34,995 nt of DNA from an uncultured Alistipes sp. (GCA_958449275.1 CAUDHE010000015.1:1-34995); one strand, 5' to 3'; positions 17,829-26,106 are shown, numbered from the stretch's first letter. The notes: generated by a model from the sequence alone, not told the origin. Numbers and translations are program-made.

Positions 17829-18610
17829 GCGTTATTATCTTTTTTTGCCTCGGGAGCGAGGAAATTTTCTATCACGCCGATGAACAGCCCTCGGTTTTCG
17901 AGGAACGAGAAGTGACCCGCGCCTTTCACCGTGACCAGTCCCGCGTCGGGAATGAGCCGTTCCATTTTCTTTGCGTCGGCCAGAGGCGTGGCGGTGTCGT
18001 TCTCGCCCCAGAATAGCAGCGTGGGCGCCTTTATGCGGGGCATCGCGCGGCAAAGATCCTCGTTCACGCACTTCGACAGTATGGCCCGCATGCGCGGCGT
18101 GGCGTTATTGTAGTCCGACGATCCCGACTTCGAGCGGTAGCGGTCGATCATGCGTTCGGCCCGTGCGCGTCCCGCGACAAGGGGCAGCAGCCGCTTGATG
18201 AGTTTGTATACATACACTTTGCGATAGTAGGCGAACGACCGCTTGGGCTTCACGCCCGCCGCGTCGATGAGTATCACTTTGCAAGTCTCGTTGCGCGAGG
18301 CGAAGAGTATCGATACGCGTCCGCCGAACGAGTGACCAGCGAGGATGGGGCGTTCTATGCCCTCGTGACGCGCCACGGCCTCCACCGAACGAGTGTATTC
18401 CTCGACGCCCCATGTCGAACGAGGCTCTTCGCTGCAGCCGAACCCTGCCAGATCGAATGTCAGCACGCGGAACCGCTCGGCCAGCCACGGCTGCACGAAG
18501 TCGAATATCGAGCCGTCGCAGCCCCAGCCGTGCAGCAGCAGCAGGGGTTGTCCTTCGCCGCAATCGGTGTAGTGCAACGTTATGCCGTCGTATGTGAAAT
18601 TTTTATCCAT
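17825..18610 (-). CDS. alpha/beta hydrolase
   Basis: Protein of 261 residues from ATG 18610. Classical alpha/beta-hydrolase fold: oxyanion-hole HGWGCDG (27-33), nucleophile elbow GHSFGG with Ser94, acid Asp in WGENDTAT, and catalytic His in GAGHFSF. No signal peptide, so cytoplasmic. The gene is first in a tight operon with the MurF-like ligase (4-nt overlap) and the D-Ala-D-Ala ligase, which suggests a role in cell-wall precursor or D-amino-acid ester chemistry, but the substrate is unknown. The longer upstream extension of the frame crosses the promoter box and is rejected. Confidence 0.85.
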   Translation of the reverse strand: MDKNFTYDGITLHYTDCGEGQPLLLLHGWGCDGSIFDFVQPWLAERFRVLTFDLAGFGCSEEPRSTWGVEEYTRSVEAVARHEGIERPILAGHSFGGRVSILFASRNETCKVILIDAAGVKPKRSFAYYRKVYVYKLIKRLLPLVAGRARAERMIDRYRSKSGSSDYNNATPRMRAILSKCVNEDLCRAMPRIKAPTLLFWGENDTATPLADAKKMERLIPDAGLVTVKGAGHFSFLENRGLFIGVIENFLAPEAKKDNNA

Positions 18611-18620
18611 AATGCTTTTG

Positions 18621-18628
18621 CAAAAATA
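18621..18628 (-). promoter_or_regulatory. candidate -7 box (TATTTTTG) for the hydrolase-murF-ddl operon
   Basis: Minus-strand TATTTTTG matches TAnnTTTG exactly and ends 10 nt before the ATG at 18610. If real, the transcript would be nearly leaderless. No clear -33 element. Confidence 0.4.
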
Positions 18629-18696
18629 GATAATTTTTTCGCAGATGCCGCAGATCGGATGTAAATTCGGAATGAAGTCTCGCCGACGAATACGAC

Positions 18697-18730
18697 TTCG
18701 GGCGGCAATCCGCGAAGACAGCCGCCCGAA
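18697..18730 (-). terminator. hairpin downstream of pth
   Basis: TTCGGGCGGC (18697-18706) pairs perfectly with GCCGCCCGAA (18721-18730), loop 14 nt, 16 nt after the pth stop. No T-run on the minus strand after it, so it may be a stability element or a non-canonical terminator. Confidence 0.55.
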
Positions 18731-18745
18731 CATCGATTCCTTTTC

Positions 18746-19309
18746 CTATTTCTTGTTGAATGTGTTCATCGTAAGATCGGGGCCGACCGTTGCGAACGAC
18801 AGTATGGCGTCGCCGAATATTTTCAGTCGTTCGGGCATGGCCGCGCGTTCGTCGGCCGACCACTCTCCCAGCACGTAGTCCACCTGCATGCCGCGTGCGA
18901 AATCGCCGCCTATGCCGAAGCGTATGCGTGCCCAATCCTCGCGACCCAGCAGTTCCGCTATGTTTTTCAGACCGTTGTGTCCGCCTGCGCTGCCTTTCTT
19001 GCGCATGCGCAGGGTGCCGAACGGCAGAGCTATGTCGTCGGATACGACGAGCAGGTTCTCGATCGGTATCTTCTCCTGATCCATCCAGTAACGCACCGCC
19101 TTTCCCGACAGATTCATGTAGGTGGAGGGCTTTAGCAGAATGATCGTGCGTCCCTTGTGGCGTACCGTGGCTATGGCTCCGTAGCGGTCGGTATTAAAAG
19201 AGACGTTGGATGCCTCTGCCAAGGCATCCAACACTCTGAATCCTATGTTGTGACGGGTATCGGAGTATTCGGCGCCGATGTTTCCCAGTCCCGCAACGAG
19301 GTATTTCAT
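18746..19309 (-). CDS. pth: peptidyl-tRNA hydrolase
   Basis: Protein of 187 residues, normal length. Family motifs: GLGNIG with Asn10, catalytic His20 in TRHNIGF, KPSTYMNLSG, SDDIALPFG with the conserved Asp, and GSAGGHNGLKN. The enzyme frees tRNA from stalled peptidyl-tRNA. It follows rplY by 20 nt on the same strand, a conserved bacterial pairing. Confidence 0.97.
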   Translation of the reverse strand: MKYLVAGLGNIGAEYSDTRHNIGFRVLDALAEASNVSFNTDRYGAIATVRHKGRTIILLKPSTYMNLSGKAVRYWMDQEKIPIENLLVVSDDIALPFGTLRMRKKGSAGGHNGLKNIAELLGREDWARIRFGIGGDFARGMQVDYVLGEWSADERAAMPERLKIFGDAILSFATVGPDLTMNTFNKK

Positions 19310-19329
19310 TCGCAGACTATTTTATGCCG

Positions 19330-19890
19330 CTACTGCTGAGCGCGCGAAGCACGTGTTACGCGAACGGCGCAAACAGCCGTGGTTGCGGGAGTTACGAAAG
19401 TCACGTTCTCCTGCTTCAGGTCGCCTACGAAGATGGTCTGACCTACCTGCAACGGGGTTACGTCCACTACGATCTCGTCGGGAAGCTGATCCACCATAGC
19501 CTTCACCATGAGCTTGCGGGCCGACAATGCCAACTTACCGCCGACTTTCACGCCTTCGGCAGTACCCGACAGACGAACGGGGATCGAAATTGCCACGGGC
19601 TTGCCCTCCTGCACACGATAGAAATCGATGTGGAGAATCTGCTCGCGAACAGGGTGGAACTGTACCTCGCGCATAACCGCCTTCTCGATCTTGCCGTCGA
19701 TATTCAGCTCGACGATGTAAGAGTTGGGGGTGTAGATCAACGGTTTGATCTCCTTGGCGTCGACGGTGAATGCGATCTCCTCGCTTCCGCCGTAGATTAC
19801 GCAAGGGATCTGGCCCTCGCGACGGAAGGCCTTGGCAGCTTTCTTACCGAAGTCGGTACGCTTGATTGCTTTTACTTCAAGAGTTTTCAT
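19330..19890 (-). CDS. rplY: large ribosomal subunit protein bL25 (long/Ctc form)
   Basis: Protein of 186 residues: an N-terminal 5S-rRNA-binding L25 domain (about 1-90: VKAIKRTDFGKKAAKAFRR, IPCVIYGG) and a C-terminal TL5/Ctc beta domain (about 95-186: VPVRLSGTAEGVKVGG). Long form typical of Bacteroidota. Start at ATG 19890, with a 140-150 nt leader back to the promoter at 20040-20071. Confidence 0.96.
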   Translation of the reverse strand: MKTLEVKAIKRTDFGKKAAKAFRREGQIPCVIYGGSEEIAFTVDAKEIKPLIYTPNSYIVELNIDGKIEKAVMREVQFHPVREQILHIDFYRVQEGKPVAISIPVRLSGTAEGVKVGGKLALSARKLMVKAMVDQLPDEIVVDVTPLQVGQTIFVGDLKQENVTFVTPATTAVCAVRVTRASRAQQ

Positions 19891-19999
19891 CTGTAATAAT
19901 TAATTTTTGTTACTGCGGCATTACTCAAGAGACCCTCGCCTGCCGATCGCATCGCGCCTGCCGTATACGGAAAATCCGCTTCCGCCACGTTTTGCTCAT

Positions 20000-20034
20000 C
20001 GTCGGTGCGTTGCCGCTCCCATTATGCCTGAATC
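20000..20034 (-). other. 5' leader segment upstream of rplY containing the decamer CGTCGGTGCG
   Basis: Part of the long rplY leader (about 19891-20033). It contains CGTCGGTGCG at 20000-20009, a decamer also seen in intergenic DNA at 3115 and 10979. No ORF is supported. L25 leaders in some bacteria are regulated, but no known ribosomal-protein leader fold was recognised. Confidence 0.25.
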
Positions 20035-20039
20035 GGTTG

Positions 20040-20071
20040 CAAAGATAATTCTTGATTATTTATAAATCAAA
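20040..20071 (-). promoter_or_regulatory. promoter for rplY-pth
   Basis: Minus-strand -7 box TATCTTTG (complement of 20040-20047) matches the consensus exactly, with TTTG (complement of 20068-20071) 20 nt upstream as -33. This is one of the best complete Bacteroidota promoters in the window. Confidence 0.75.
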
Positions 20072-20111
20072 TTTTTCGGCAAGTTTCCCGTCGGTCGGCC
20101 TATTGTCTCCG

Positions 20112-20160
20112 TCCGCCACGTGGGGCGGCGGCGAACTGCGCGACTCAAATAGCCGCAATA
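20112..20160. repeat. intergenic repeat element, copy B
   Basis: A 49-nt stretch beginning TCCGCCACG and ending CGCAATA aligns at about 80% (39 of 49 positions plus one gap, counted by hand) with 34768-34817 near the end of the window. Both copies contain a TGCG/CGCA hairpin around ACTC. Remaining DNA between rplY and the S46 gene (19891-20294) shows only the promoters listed. Confidence 0.5.
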
Positions 20161-20220
20161 ATACACATGCGTCAGCCGATCCCGCGGCAGAAAGGATTTC
20201 GGAAAAAGGATCTCGAAGCG

Positions 20221-20250
20221 TTTGAAATAATCTTTTTATGAGTAACTTTA
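20221..20250 (+). promoter_or_regulatory. candidate promoter for the S46 peptidase gene
   Basis: TTTG at 20221-20224, an 18-nt gap, then TAACTTTA at 20243-20250 (7 of 8 to TAnnTTTG). It ends 44 nt before the chosen ATG 20295 and would lie inside the longer frame from 20238. Confidence 0.4.
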
Positions 20251-20294
20251 CACCCGAAATGCGTATCGTACATACATATATTATTATAAATAGA

Positions 20295-22397
20295 ATGAAA
20301 AAAGCAATCTTAACCTTTGCGGCCGTGGTCGCGGCGTTGGTCGCCTCGGCCGATGAGGGTATGTGGCTGTTGCCATACCTTCAGAAAATGAATATCAAGG
20401 ATATGAAAGCCAAGGGGTGCCGCCTTTCGGCCGAAGATATCTATGCGGTGAACAAAAGTTCGCTAAAGGATGCCATGATCATCTTCGGCGGCGGCTGCAC
20501 TGGCGAGATAGTATCGGACAAGGGGTTGATATTCACCAACCACCATTGCGGCTACGGATCGATACAGCAATTGTCGTCGGTGGAGCACGATTATCTCAAG
20601 TACGGTTTCTGGGCCTCGTCGTACGACGAGGAGCTGCCCGTACCGGGACTCTCGGTGCGTTTCGTACGCAGCATAGAGGACGCGACCGAGCAGATCCTCG
20701 GCAACGTGCCGTCCATAGCGGGCGAGCAGGAGCGTAACAACATCATCGCCGAGAACACCAAGGCCCTGAGCGAGCAGATGCGCGCCGACAACGAGGGCAA
20801 GAGCATACAGATACTCCCCTTCTTCGGCGGCAACCAGTATTTCGCCTTCGTGCTGGAGGTCTTCTCCGACGTGCGTCTGGTGGGTACGCCTCCTTCGTCG
20901 ATCGGCAAATTCGGCGGCGACACCGATAACTGGATGTGGCCCCGCCACACAGGCGACTTCTCGGTATTCCGCGTTTATGCCGACAAGGACAACAACCCCG
21001 CCGCGTACTCCAAGGACAACCGTCCCTACGAGGCTCCGCGCCATTTGGAGATATCGCTCGACGGCTATAAGCAAGGCGATTTCGCCATGGTGATGGGCTT
21101 CCCAGGCTCGACGCAGCGTTACATGACCTCTTACGAGATCGACCAGATGCTGAATGTGTCGAATCCCCAGCGCATCTTCATCCGCGGCGAGCGTCAGGAG
21201 ATCCTGTGGGCTGCCATGGAGGCCAGCGACGAGATACGCATCAAGTACGCCTCGAAATACGCAGGTTCGTCGAACTACTGGAAAAACTCGATCGGCATGT
21301 CGCGCGGCATAGAGAAACTGGGCGTGAAGGCGCAGAAGCAGGCGCAGGAGGCTGCGTTCCAGAAGTGGGCCGAGGCCAACACCATGCCCGAGGAGGGCTT
21401 CATCGGCGCACTGCCCATGATGAAGGAGACCGTGGAGAAGCTCACTCCCGTGGAGGGCACCATGCAATATCTTCAGGAGGCGCTCCTGCGCGGCGTGGAG
21501 CTGCTCACTCCGCCGCAACTTATCAACCGCGGCAACATAAGCGGATTCTACAAGGATTACGATGCCGACCTCGACCGCAAGGTGGCCAAGCGCATGCTCG
21601 CCATCGTGCGCGAGAACATGGATCCCGAGGCGCTGCCCTCGATCTACGCCGAGGTGATCGACAATAAGTTCTGCGGCGACATCGACGCCTACGTCGACTG
21701 GCTCTACGACACTTCGATATTCACGTCGCTTGACAAACTGCAGGCCTCGACCGACGAGCAGAAGAACGATGACCCCGCCATGAAACTGAACGAATCGGTG
21801 AAGGCGGCCTACCGCAAGGCATACACCGAGTATCCTCGGCTCGCTCCGCAGTACAACGCGGCGCACCGTCTCTACATCGCGGGACTCATGCGCATGCAGC
21901 CCGACAAGGCGTGGGCTTCGGACGCCAACTTCTCGATCCGCCTCACCTACGGCAACGTGCTGCCCTACGACCCCGCCGACGGCATCACATACAACCATTT
22001 CACCACGCTGGAGGGTGTCATCGCCAAGGAGGATACATCCAATCCGCTGGAGTTCACCGTGGAGGACAAGCTCAAGGAACTCTACCGCACCAAGGATTAC
22101 GGTCGTTATGCCGATGCCGACGGTCGTCTGCACGTGGGCTTCCTGACCAATCTCGACATTACGGGCGGTAACTCGGGGTCTCCCGTTCTGGACGGCAACG
22201 GCCGCCTGATCGGCCTGGCATTCGACGGCAACTGGGAGGCCATGTCGGGCGACGTGGCGTTCGAGCCCGAATTGCAGCGCTGTATCGCCGTCGACGTACG
22301 TTACGTGCTCTTCGTGATCGACAAGTTCGCGGGATGCGACCACATCATGAACGAACTCGACATAGTGAAAAGCAAGGCCCCGCGCAAAAAGAAATAA
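20295..22397 (+). CDS. S46 family dipeptidyl peptidase, DPP7-like
   Basis: Protein of 700 residues, the usual S46 length. Signal peptide 1-19 (KKAILTFAAVVAALVASA). The catalytic triad is visible: His in TNHHCGYG (83-84), Asp in WPRHTGDFSV (221) and Ser627 in GGNSGSPV. The residue 18 positions after the Ser, which separates the subtypes, is Gly (LAFDGNW) as in DPP7, not Arg as in the Asp/Glu-specific DPP11; a preference for hydrophobic P1 residues is therefore expected. The enzyme trims peptides in the periplasm for amino-acid nutrition. ATG 20295 is chosen over 20238 because it starts the signal peptide. Confidence 0.95.
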   Translation: MKKAILTFAAVVAALVASADEGMWLLPYLQKMNIKDMKAKGCRLSAEDIYAVNKSSLKDAMIIFGGGCTGEIVSDKGLIFTNHHCGYGSIQQLSSVEHDYLKYGFWASSYDEELPVPGLSVRFVRSIEDATEQILGNVPSIAGEQERNNIIAENTKALSEQMRADNEGKSIQILPFFGGNQYFAFVLEVFSDVRLVGTPPSSIGKFGGDTDNWMWPRHTGDFSVFRVYADKDNNPAAYSKDNRPYEAPRHLEISLDGYKQGDFAMVMGFPGSTQRYMTSYEIDQMLNVSNPQRIFIRGERQEILWAAMEASDEIRIKYASKYAGSSNYWKNSIGMSRGIEKLGVKAQKQAQEAAFQKWAEANTMPEEGFIGALPMMKETVEKLTPVEGTMQYLQEALLRGVELLTPPQLINRGNISGFYKDYDADLDRKVAKRMLAIVRENMDPEALPSIYAEVIDNKFCGDIDAYVDWLYDTSIFTSLDKLQASTDEQKNDDPAMKLNESVKAAYRKAYTEYPRLAPQYNAAHRLYIAGLMRMQPDKAWASDANFSIRLTYGNVLPYDPADGITYNHFTTLEGVIAKEDTSNPLEFTVEDKLKELYRTKDYGRYADADGRLHVGFLTNLDITGGNSGSPVLDGNGRLIGLAFDGNWEAMSGDVAFEPELQRCIAVDVRYVLFVIDKFAGCDHIMNELDIVKSKAPRKKK

Positions 22398-22416
22398 GCC
22401 GTGCGGCTTTCCGACA

Positions 22417-22460
22417 AGTCGGCCCGAACTCTTATCTCAGTTCGGGCCGACTCTTTTTCT
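22417..22460 (+). terminator. intrinsic terminator of the S46 peptidase gene
   Basis: The arm 22417-22430 pairs perfectly (14 bp) with 22439-22452 across an 8-nt loop and is followed by CTTTTTCT, 20 nt after the stop codon. Confidence 0.9.
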
Positions 22461-22541
22461 CGGTTCGACGAGGCCGAACGCGCCGACCGACGGGAACCGC
22501 AAAGTTTCGGATCAAAATGCGATGTTACAAAAAATAATTCC

Positions 22542-22549
22542 TATATTTG
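22542..22549 (+). promoter_or_regulatory. candidate -7 box (TATATTTG) for the GH99-like gene
   Basis: Exact match to TAnnTTTG in an AT-rich stretch, 64 nt before the ATG at 22614. No clear -33 TTTG at the standard spacing. Confidence 0.55.
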
Positions 22550-22613
22550 TAATCTACTAACAACAATCGCTGCGGGCCAGCCACGGACCGAGTGACCCGA
22601 ATTTACCTTAATT

Positions 22614-23804
22614 ATGAGATTACTTGCCTTTGTTTGCGCATTTGCGCTCTGCCTCTCTTGCGCCGATCGCCCTCGGAGCGAAGACGAAAGAAAAAATCCC
22701 GAGTATTACGTCGCTGCTTACATATGGCCGTCGTGTCACGACGATCCTATGGGTCGTGAGGCTCTGTGGAGCGAAGGCCACGGCGAGTGGGAGATCATAA
22801 AGCGGGGCACGCCCCGTTTCGACGGCCATTACCAGCCGCGCCGTCCCCTTTGGGGATACGAGCACGACGACGATCCCGAGGTGATGGAGCGTTGGATCGA
22901 CGCCGCGGCCGACCACGGGGTGAACGTGTTCGTGTTCGACTGGTACTGGTACGACGGAGGCCCGTTTCTGGAGGGATGCCTAAACGACGGATTCCTGAAG
23001 GCCCGCAACCGCGACCGCATGCAGTTCTATGTCATGTGGGCCAACCACACCGTGAAGCGCAACTACTGGAATTGTCACCGATACGGCGACGACGAATCGG
23101 TACTGTGGCGCGGCGACGTGGACGAGGAGAATTTCCGCAAGGTGGCGGACCGCGTCGTAAAACAATATTTTTCGGAGCCTAACTATTTCAAGATCGACGG
23201 CCGCCCCGTCTTCTCGGTCTTCTCGCTCGACGAACTCATAGCGTCGTTCGACGGCGATACGGAGCGTACGCGCAAGGGACTGGAGTATTTCCGCGAAAAG
23301 ACGCGCGAGGCAGGTTTCCCCGATTTGTGTCTGCAAATCATGACTTTCGGATCCGATGCCGCCACTGCCGCGAGAGCCAGGGCGATAGGTGTCGACTGCA
23401 CGACCCAGTACGGTTGGGCGACCACGCGTCGCGAGGATTATCTGCAATGGGCCGCCGAGGGAATCGAAGCGACCGAGACGATGGCCGACGCATTCGGCGT
23501 ACCTCACTATCCGTCGGTATCGATCGGTTGGGACGACACGCCGCGTTTCCCCGCCAAGGGCAAGGCCGACGTGGTGCACCACAACGTCACGCCGCAGGCA
23601 TTCGCCACCGCCTTGCAGAAAGCCAAGGAGTACTGCGACTCGCATCCCGAGCAGATTAAACTGATTACCATATACGCTTTCAACGAGTGGGTCGAGGGCG
23701 CTTACCTGCTGCCCGACATGCGTTACGGCTTCGGTTATCTGGAAGCCGTGCGCGATGTGCTGGACGGCAAATACGACCGTTACAAGAACGACCGCAGCAA
23801 ATAA
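22614..23804 (+). CDS. GH99/WbsX-like glycan-processing lipoprotein
   Basis: Protein of 396 residues with a short lipoprotein-like signal (RLLAFVCAFALCLSC, Cys16). The rest is a TIM-barrel of the WbsX/GH99-like family (PF14307 type): AAYIWPSCHDD near the start, GVNVFVFDWYWYDGGP, PVFSVFSL, and the characteristic C-terminal FNEWVEGAYLLPD. Relatives include endo-acting mannosidase-like enzymes and proteins of polysaccharide loci. As an anchored surface or periplasmic protein it probably cleaves a glycan. It is followed 24 nt later by an organophosphate-type transporter, suggesting that its product may be a phosphorylated sugar (inference). Confidence 0.82.
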   Translation: MRLLAFVCAFALCLSCADRPRSEDERKNPEYYVAAYIWPSCHDDPMGREALWSEGHGEWEIIKRGTPRFDGHYQPRRPLWGYEHDDDPEVMERWIDAAADHGVNVFVFDWYWYDGGPFLEGCLNDGFLKARNRDRMQFYVMWANHTVKRNYWNCHRYGDDESVLWRGDVDEENFRKVADRVVKQYFSEPNYFKIDGRPVFSVFSLDELIASFDGDTERTRKGLEYFREKTREAGFPDLCLQIMTFGSDAATAARARAIGVDCTTQYGWATTRREDYLQWAAEGIEATETMADAFGVPHYPSVSIGWDDTPRFPAKGKADVVHHNVTPQAFATALQKAKEYCDSHPEQIKLITIYAFNEWVEGAYLLPDMRYGFGYLEAVRDVLDGKYDRYKNDRSK

Positions 23805-23828
23805 TGATACTAAAAACGCAATAAAAAT

Positions 23829-25292
23829 ATGACTCCCGAACAAGCCAAAAAATTCAAGTACTGGCAATACCGCACCATCATCGCCACGATGATAGGTTAC
23901 GCGCTCTTCTATTTCGTGCGCAAGAATTTTTCGTTCGCCATTCCGGGCCTCGCGGCCGAATACGGCATTTCGAATACGAGCTTCGGCCTCATAATGACCG
24001 TCATAGGTCTCATCTACGGTCTGTCGCGCTTCGTAAACGGCTTCATAGCCGACCGCATGAACGGCCGCTGGCACATGTCTGTCGGATTGCTGTTGTGCGT
24101 ACTGGCCAGCGTGGCATTCGGATTCAGCCCGCGGATCCTCGGGGTCGAGATCGGCGTGGCACCCCACTCGCTGGTGGTGCTGTTCGGCGTTCTGCTGGTG
24201 CTGAACAACATATTTCAGGGCAGCGGATTCCCTCCGTGCGCGCGACTGCTCACCCACTGGATTCCGCCCACCGAGTTGGCTACCAAAATGTCGGTGTGGA
24301 ACACCTCGCACTCCATAGGCGCGAGCCTGCTCGCCATCCTCTGCGGCTACATAATGGGCACTATGGGCCGCGACATGTCGAGCGACCAGCACACGCTGGC
24401 CGTAATACGCGATAACCTGCTGATGCTCAATCCGTCGCTGGCCGACAATTCGGTGAAACTCGATCTTATGGTCGAGGCCGCAGCCTCGCATACGGGAGCA
24501 TGGCAATGGTGCTTCTGGATCCCCGCGATCTTCGCGCTCGTCGGCGCCGTGGGACTGTTCGTGTTCCTGCGCGATACGCCCAAGTCGGTCGGACTGCCCG
24601 AACTCGCGGGTACGCACACCAAGGTCGAGGATCACGACGACCCCGCAGCCTACAAGGCTTTCCTGCGTGAAAAAGTGTTCCGCAATCCGTTGATATGGAT
24701 TTTGGCCGTCGCCAATTTCTTCGTTTACATCGTTCGCTTCGCCGTGCTCGACTGGGGACCCAAGTTCCTTCAGGAGGCACGCGGACTCTCGTCGGCCGAC
24801 GCGGGATGGACGGTTGCCGTGTTCGAGATATTCGGCATCATAGGCATGCTCGCGGCAGGTTGGGCCACCGACAAGTGGTTCCGCGGCCGCGCACACCGCA
24901 CGTGCGTCTTCTGCATGCTGGGCGCTGCTGCGTTCATGGCCATATTCTATGTGCTGCCCGCATCGATTCCCATGCCTCTGCTGGTATGCGTGCTGGCTAT
25001 GGCGGGATTCTTCATCTACGGACCTCAGGCCCTTATCGGTATTGCCGCAGCCAACCAGGCTACCAAGAGTGCGGCCGCCACGGCCAACGGGCTCACGGGC
25101 ATATTCGGTTATGCGAGCGTGTTCGTGTCGGGACTGGGCGTCGGAGCGATGGTCGACTGGATCAACCGCATCAATCCCGGGCAGGGTTGGAACTACGTAT
25201 TCCTGCTGATGATAGTCATGGCTGTCGTCGGCATGGGCATCTTCATGCTCATGTGGCGCGCCAAAGCCACGGGTTACGACGAGCAGGAGTAA
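23829..25292 (+). CDS. MFS transporter of the organophosphate:phosphate antiporter (GlpT/UhpT) family
   Basis: Protein of 487 residues with about 12 membrane helices in two halves and a central cytoplasmic loop (about 250-285). The N-terminal KYWQYRTIIATMIGYALFYF and VRKNFSFAIPGL match the OPA family signature, where conserved Arg residues contact phosphate. It likely exchanges an organic phosphate such as glycerol-3-phosphate or hexose-6-phosphate for inorganic phosphate. It lies in the same transcript as the GH99-like lipoprotein and ends at a strong terminator. The substrate is not resolved. Confidence 0.9.
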   Translation: MTPEQAKKFKYWQYRTIIATMIGYALFYFVRKNFSFAIPGLAAEYGISNTSFGLIMTVIGLIYGLSRFVNGFIADRMNGRWHMSVGLLLCVLASVAFGFSPRILGVEIGVAPHSLVVLFGVLLVLNNIFQGSGFPPCARLLTHWIPPTELATKMSVWNTSHSIGASLLAILCGYIMGTMGRDMSSDQHTLAVIRDNLLMLNPSLADNSVKLDLMVEAAASHTGAWQWCFWIPAIFALVGAVGLFVFLRDTPKSVGLPELAGTHTKVEDHDDPAAYKAFLREKVFRNPLIWILAVANFFVYIVRFAVLDWGPKFLQEARGLSSADAGWTVAVFEIFGIIGMLAAGWATDKWFRGRAHRTCVFCMLGAAAFMAIFYVLPASIPMPLLVCVLAMAGFFIYGPQALIGIAAANQATKSAAATANGLTGIFGYASVFVSGLGVGAMVDWINRINPGQGWNYVFLLMIVMAVVGMGIFMLMWRAKATGYDEQE

Positions 25293-25307
25293 ACATCCGC
25301 CAGACCG

Positions 25308-25340
25308 AAAAAAGCCGCCCCGTAAAAGGGCGGCTTTTTT
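25308..25340. terminator. bidirectional intrinsic terminator between the transporter and apt
   Basis: AAAAAAGCCGCCC (25308-25320) pairs perfectly with GGGCGGCTTTTTT (25328-25340), loop 7 nt. The A-tract and T-tract make it a proper terminator on both strands for the convergent genes. Confidence 0.93.
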
Positions 25341-25391
25341 CATAAATATACTTCCTCGCCCCGCGGATGCGGCGGCGAGGCGGGATTTTCA

Positions 25392-25955
25392 TTAAATGTG
25401 CATCAGGACCTTCACGGGGGCGATTTTTTCCAGTCGTTCGGCGCCGCGAAGTTCGTCCAGTCCCACGAGGAATATAAATTCGTCGATTACAACGGGATGC
25501 TCTTTGCCATAGGCCACGACCTTGCAGTCGAGCAACGAACGAGCGATGCCCTCGGCAGTACCGCCCGTGGCCAGGACGTCGTCCACTATCGATATATGGA
25601 ACGCGCCGTCGGACGACAGCTCGCCCGCGGCGATGTCGCTCAGGCGATAGAACAGCTTGTCGGCACCGTACTCCTTCTCTACGGTCACCTCCTGCAAATC
25701 GCCCTCATTGAACGGCAGTTTGCCGCTTTTGCGAATGGGGATTACGTTCTTCACCTCGGGCTTGGCCAGAAGCAGAGGCGCGGTGAAGAGGAAGCCGCGG
25801 GCCTCGGGAGCCGCTATGTTGGGCGCGGTGACGCATGCGCCTATTTCGTCGATGAGACGTGCGAATGTCGTCTTGTCGCGAAGAAAGGGAATGATATCCA
25901 CGAATACGATGCCCGGCTTGGGAAAATCGTTGTAAAACTTTAGCGTATCTTTCAT
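25392..25955 (-). CDS. apt: adenine phosphoribosyltransferase
   Basis: Protein of 187 residues, slightly longer than the usual 170-180. N-terminal FPKPGIVFVDI (11-21) and the PRPP-binding loop VDDVLATGGT (124-133) identify it; EARGF (51-55) and RKSGKLP (75-81) are Apt-specific. It salvages adenine to AMP. Single gene with a promoter box upstream, divergent from lipA. Confidence 0.96.
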   Translation of the reverse strand: MKDTLKFYNDFPKPGIVFVDIIPFLRDKTTFARLIDEIGACVTAPNIAAPEARGFLFTAPLLLAKPEVKNVIPIRKSGKLPFNEGDLQEVTVEKEYGADKLFYRLSDIAAGELSSDGAFHISIVDDVLATGGTAEGIARSLLDCKVVAYGKEHPVVIDEFIFLVGLDELRGAERLEKIAPVKVLMHI

Positions 25956-25998
25956 TTCGTTATGTGGTTTTCGATTTGCCGAACGGTCGTCGGCACGA

Positions 25999-26006
25999 CA
26001 AAAATA
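25999..26006 (-). promoter_or_regulatory. candidate -7 box (TATTTTTG) for apt
   Basis: Minus-strand exact match to TAnnTTTG, 43 nt before the apt ATG. A -33 TTTG is not obvious. Confidence 0.5.
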
Positions 26007-26071
26007 GTAATTTTTTTCGATTGCGCGGAGGCTTTTTAATGTCGGCGCATGCCGAGTTTCGATTTTTTTAT

Positions 26072-26079
26072 TATCTTTG
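26072..26079 (+). promoter_or_regulatory. -7 box (TATCTTTG) for lipA
   Basis: Exact match to TAnnTTTG and identical to the der and rplY boxes. It ends 27 nt before the lipA ATG at 26107 and overlaps the TTG that would open the longer frame, ruling that start out. Confidence 0.6.
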
Positions 26080-26106
26080 CATCAATTGGAAAATAATGAA
26101 CTTAAA

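Noticed and set aside
20238..20294. Upstream ATG start for the S46 peptidase
   Set aside because: The extension hides the signal peptide that begins at ATG 20295 and overlaps the candidate promoter.
22980..25343. 787-residue minus-strand frame, and similar frames at 9195-11207, 20463-22343, 27874-29802 and 33063-34880
   Set aside because: All are antisense shadows of well-supported genes, with His/Arg-rich composition and no recognisable motifs.
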